Assembly (NCBI GenBank): GCA_930367215.1
Contig: OV884058.1
Location: 167,134,478-167,198,477, forward strand
Direction: 5' to 3'
Length of the DNA: 64,000 nucleotides
From: Pollenia angustigena
Taxonomy: Eukaryota > Arthropoda > Insecta > Diptera > Polleniidae
Positions 60,166 to 64,000 of this stretch are shown here, one piece after another. The position numbers and the translations under genes were made by a program. Numbering within the stretch: the stretch's first letter is position 1; each line of letters begins with the position of its first letter. The notes beneath the pieces are model-generated. The model worked only from the letters and a program-made list of their open reading frames with translations, did no database searches and was not told where the DNA came from.

Positions 60166-62740
60166 ATTATACCCTCGACCACAATTAGTTGTGAAGAGGG
60201 TATACTAAGTTTGTCATTCCGTGTGAAACTTTTTTATTATTCATGTCAGACCCCATAAAGTATATAACTATATTCTGGGTCCTTGAGTAATTCTAAGTCG
60301 ATTTGCCATATACGTCTGTCTGTCCGTCTGTTGAGAACACGCTCACTTTCGAAAAACTCAAAAGAAACAAACTTGGTGTCAAATTGCTTGTAGCTATCCT
60401 AATCAGTTTGGGATTGAAATCCAGCAAAATCGGTTCAGTAGGATTAGAGCTATAAGTCAAATTGTGGATCCACCACTTAAAAAATATTGATATTTTTGTT
60501 ACAAAAACTAACATAAATGGTGGAATAATGCACAGAATGATATAAGATTTTGCGAAAGTTCGTTCTATTCGACTGGAAATCACGCTGTTAAATTTCGTGA
60601 GGGTCCGGCTATAATTTACCCTGGGCCCCATATAAACCCTACTTCCGGAAAACAGTTTAGTACGCCTAAAACCGTAAAAAATAATGCTATCATAAAAGAA
60701 TTCAGTACATTACAGTTTTATAGAACTAGGATTGACACAGTGAAATTTCGTGAAGATCAGTCTATAATTTACTCCGGACACCATATAAACCCTACTCCCG
60801 GAAAACAGTTTAGTACGTCTAAAACCATAAAAAATAATGCTATCGTAACAAAATTTGGTACATCACAGTTTTATTGAACAAGAAATAAGACTATAAAATT
60901 TTGTGAAGAACGGTCCATAATTTACCCCAGGCCCCACACAAAGCCCACTCTGGTAGAATAATTAAATACGCCTAAAACCGTAGCAGATATAGATATTGCG
61001 GTAATAAATAATAAAAAAAAAATAAAATAATAAATAAAAAATAAAAAATAGTTTAAAATAAATTACCAAAAAAAAATGTTAACAAAAATGTTTAAAAATG
61101 GCAGATTTGAAACTGTTTGCATTGGTTATGAATTGAATATGGGGAGGTAGCCGATTCCACAGACGAATTGTAGAAACGTAACGGAAGCTACGGAAGCGAA
61201 TATAGTTTATATTCTTTCCTCTGTTAGATCTTGAAAGAGTTAATCTTCTGTATAAATATTGAGGTTGTTCAGTAAAAATCAGCTTTTGTAGAAACAATAA
61301 TGAACGAACTTTCAACAGGTTTTCGAGTGTTAAATTGTAGATTCTTTTTGAGTAATCAGAGATACTATCAAGACGTCTGCGGGCAAAAACATATCTATCA
61401 ATATTGTTGAATGTCACATTAAGCCTAGATTTGCATACTGAGTCACAGTTGGCAAAGAGTTCGCAGGCATATAAAAGTTTTGGCAGGAGGCACGTTTTAG
61501 CGATTAGCATTCTTACTTTGAAAGGGGTGAAATATTGCGTCCTCCAAAGATTCCTTAACATTGCGTGAGTGACACCACATATATAATTGATATGATTAGA
61601 CCAATCGAGCTCAGAGTTAAAGATTACACCTAGATTTTTTTGCTGCCTTGACTATTTCAAGTTTTTCATTGTTTATTTGGATCGGTGGGATAAATGAGGG
61701 GATATAAAGTGATTTACCAATGATCATGGCTTTTGATTTTTTTGGATTTAAACACAGACCGTTAGTAGAGGCCCAATTGTAAACATTATTCAGATCATGG
61801 TTTAATTTGTTGACACAATCAATTATATTACTTAGCTCGCAACTTATGTAAAGCTGCACATCGTCAGCGTACATTTGTAGATGGTAGGTCATTCGAATAT
61901 ATCGTGTAAAGAAGAGGGCCAAGAATTGATCCCTGTGGTACGCCCCTCCTTAGTATGCAGGTGGTTGATACATCTGAGCCGTGGTAAATCGCTTGGGATC
62001 TACCACTAACATAGGAAGATATCAATTTAACTGCATTTTCGGAAAACTTACATAAATACCTTAGTTTAAGACACAAGATAGAGTGATCGACTGAGTCGAA
62101 AGCTTTGGAGTGATCAAGTAACACGAGAAGAGAAATCATTTTGGCATCTATATGTTTTCTTAGTTCTTCAGAGACATCAATCAACGCAGTGACTGCTGTA
62201 CAAATATTAAGTCATCTGATTATGAATAAGGCGTTCAAAAACCTTTGAAAGGTACGGAAGAATAGCTATCGGTCGGTATGTCTTATCCGTTTTCGGTATG
62301 GGAATAATCTTGGCGAATTTCCATGTAGATGGGTAAGAAGACGTGGTTATTAGGTTATTATTGCACTGCTGTATTGAAATTTATGTTTTTTAATATCAGA
62401 AATCACTCTACAGAATTTTGGGATGATGGGCTCATAGCTTACCATGGCTTCAATATAAATTGCCCTCCTGAAAATCATTAAGGTTCGGATTAAACTGTTA
62501 CGAATCATGATATTTTACTCAAGCTAGTTAAAATTGCTTAAAAAAAGCATTAAACATTCTGACTGTCGGTCAGTAATTTTATATAGGGATAAACCGCAAC
62601 CATTTTTAATGCAGATCTCTGTTTTTATAAATATTATAATAATAAATAGACATCATACAGATATTACTCCTAAAACATTCGAACTGTCGGTGGAGGGTAT
62701 CAAAGATTCGGCACAGCCGAATATAGCACTCTAACTTGTT
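60166..62740 (+). mobile_element. DINE-1-like element, copy E, carrying a LINE insertion
   Basis: It begins with TATACCCTCGACCACAATTA and ends with GATTCGGCACAGCCGAATAT at about 62720. It shares its right third with copy D. A LINE (about 61004-62350) has replaced the stretch corresponding to 31253-31375 of copy D. It keeps the empty Transib target (ttgcactgctgtattgaaat at 62351). Confidence 0.8.
61004..62350 (-). pseudogene. LINE reverse transcriptase fragment inside DINE copy E
   Basis: On the minus strand from 62340: PSTWKFAKIIPIPKTDKTYR, PIAILPYLSKVFERLIHNQM, a stop, then LLVLLDHSKAFDSVDHSILC, RRGVPQGSILGPLLYTIYSN, a frame change, MYADDVQLYI (YADD catalytic motif), GLCLNPKKSKAMIIG, a further break, and the C-terminal CLLPKLLYACELFANC, STIRLWNRLPPHIQFITNAN, stop near 61079. 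It is a jockey/I/CR1-group LINE, 5'-truncated, with at least three disabling changes. It is not the same family as the one at 25.1 kb. The plus strand at its 3' side is A-rich (61004-61075), so the sense tail is T/TTA-rich rather than poly(A), which is unusual for jockey. Confidence 0.86.
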
Positions 62741-63410
62741 TTTTTTTATATTATTATTTTAAACTTTTAACTTTTTGTAGCAACAAACACTTTAAACACG
62801 TTAAATTTAAGGTGCCTAAACAAGAGATTATTTTTTCATTTTCTACACATGCATTAATAGTTGGAATTACTAGCATACATATAAAGTACAGCCAAAGCAA
62901 GTTCTTTAAAAGGGTACGTACCTGTAAAATCCTAATGCTTATTAACTATTGGACAAACTGATTTAAATTAAAAAAACATTAAACGACAACGAATTTTGTT
63001 TGAAATTTTCAATTGCCATATTATATAATGGAACAATTTTCGTTAACTTTAAATATTATCATGTTATCAGGAATTTTATTTATTAATACTTTGAAGAGCA
63101 TGTTTAGATATGAAAAACAGTTTTCTCAAAGATTTCCAATATTTTGACCAGCCATTTCAACGTTACTTATTTCCAAACATATGAATGCATGCCTTTAATT
63201 TCATGCATAAAAAAACAAAAAACCAAAAATTTTTTTTTTCGTATTGATTTTAACGATTCTCAAAACAAATTTATGGCCCATCAAAAATATCCAATAAAAT
63301 CGCCATCTATTTTTTTAATCGCTAAAAGTCCCATTTTTCCAAATCAAAAACTAGGACGCCAAATAAGTTTTTAAGTCGCGACTTCTGACAACCCTGCTCT
63401 AATCTTCGAA
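62741..63410. other. inner part of the right arm with an insertion
   Basis: 62855-62915 (ggaattactagcatacatat, cagccaaagcaagttctt) is the inverted counterpart of 56735-56790. The next 0.5 kb (62916-63405) has no counterpart in the left arm. It is presumably a later insertion whose right end contains gacaaccctgctc. Confidence 0.5.
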
Positions 63411-63418
63411 AACAAAAC

Positions 63419-63439
63419 CAAAGCGAATTCATTAATGGT
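63419..63439. mobile_element. 21-bp remnant of the same element in the right arm
   Basis: A single terminus related to AAGCGAATTCATTAATGGT is flanked on both sides by AACAAAAC (63411-63418, 63440-63447). That is the complement of the GTTTTGTT duplication flanking 55726-56716. It is an internally deleted copy of the same insertion. Confidence 0.75.
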
Positions 63440-63472
63440 AACAAAACCTAATAATTTCCCTAACCATATTTT

Positions 63473-64000
63473 CTTATAGTTATAAAAGCACTCATAAATT
63501 CCCTTTTTCTTAATTTCCTTTTCCACTTCTTTTAGTTTCCAAAAATTTACAAAGTGCGCGAACGTCTTAAAAAACTACTCCTTTAAATCAATTAAAAAAA
63601 TAGTAAAAAGTGTTAGAAAATTTTTAATTTTTATAAATAAATGAAATTTAAACGGGATTCTATGAAATTATTAAAAAATCTAATCAAAAAACTTAACGCA
63701 ACTTAGTAAAAACGGTAATAAAAATTGCTTTTATAAAAAGAAAAGCTAACGATACCGAGGTCTCTGTTGGTTTTAAGTTGTTAAAATCACCGCGGTTTTT
63801 ATCATAAAAAGCAGAGCTAAAGACAGCGCAGTCTCTGTTGTGTCGTGTTTTTATGTGAGTTCGTTGCGCTGTTGCAACAACAGCGCAGTCTCTGTTGGTT
63901 TTAAGTTCTTAAAATCGCCGTTTTTGTGGGCAGCGTCGAAATAGCTGTGTCGTGTTTTTTGAAGTGTGTGCTTGTTTGTGTAGTATTTTATGAAAAAAGA
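63473..64000 (-). repeat. 524-bp inverted arm (right), reaching the window end
   Basis: This is the complement of 53982-54505. It carries the intact junction cttatagttataaaag, the empty counterpart of the hAT insertion at 54506-55700. It probably continues past the window. Confidence 0.88.

Overview
This window reads as AT-rich nuclear DNA of a higher (brachyceran) fly, most likely a calyptrate such as a blowfly or muscid. The reasons are a Yellow/MRJP-family gene with a 2.6-kb intron, several copies of a DINE-1/INE-1-like repeat (hairpin ends, and a conserved core containing the 'gccatgtccgtctgt' block familiar from Drosophila INE-1), jockey-like LINE fragments, and a very high density of small terminal-inverted-repeat (TIR) elements. 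Species assignment is inference; no search was run.

Only one gene is convincingly intact: a yellow-g/yellow-g2-type secreted protein on the plus strand (exon 1 43676-44585, exon 2 47210-47505, 401 aa), with a TATA box near 43361. Everything else coding is transposon-derived and broken: a LINE C-terminus (7.88 kb), a LINE of the craniofacial-development-protein-2-like type with an inverted 5' part (12.05-13.24 kb), a jockey-like LINE (25.1-26.2 kb), the C-terminal end of a Transib (RAG1-related) transposase (32.78 kb), a ZMYM1-like hAT transposase (51.5-52.8 kb) and another LINE (61.0-62.35 kb).

Layout. 0-9 kb: DINE copy A, then TIR elements at 3.7, 6.8 and 8.2 kb, the last inside a LINE 3' end. 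9.3-16.2 kb: a TIR element, then a three-layer nest (420-bp inverted arms with a tRNA-like box, enclosing a Harbinger-like element, enclosing an inverted LINE), then a CACTG-type TIR element. 16-25 kb: sparse, with DINE copies B and C. 25-34.2 kb: jockey fragment, four copies of a CACAGAAAAAA-ended MITE, and DINE copy D carrying a Transib element that itself carries a MITE. 34-42 kb: hAT-like MITE, foldbacks, and a Tc1/mariner-sized element split by two insertions with 8-bp target duplications. 42-48.3 kb: the yellow gene. 49-53.3 kb: MITEs and a 2.8-kb hAT element. 53.98-64 kb: a 10-kb inverted duplication (arms over 520 bp, running off the window) whose arms carry insertions that order the events; its interior has a CACTG element, a pogo-like element and DINE copy E carrying a LINE.

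Many insertions have visible target-site duplications, and four have an 'empty' counterpart or second copy inside the window, so the relative history of the locus can be read directly. The most notable item is the Transib-like element: RAG1-like transposase C-terminus, termini beginning CACAGAG, a 5-bp CGCTG duplication, and an empty site in DINE copy E.
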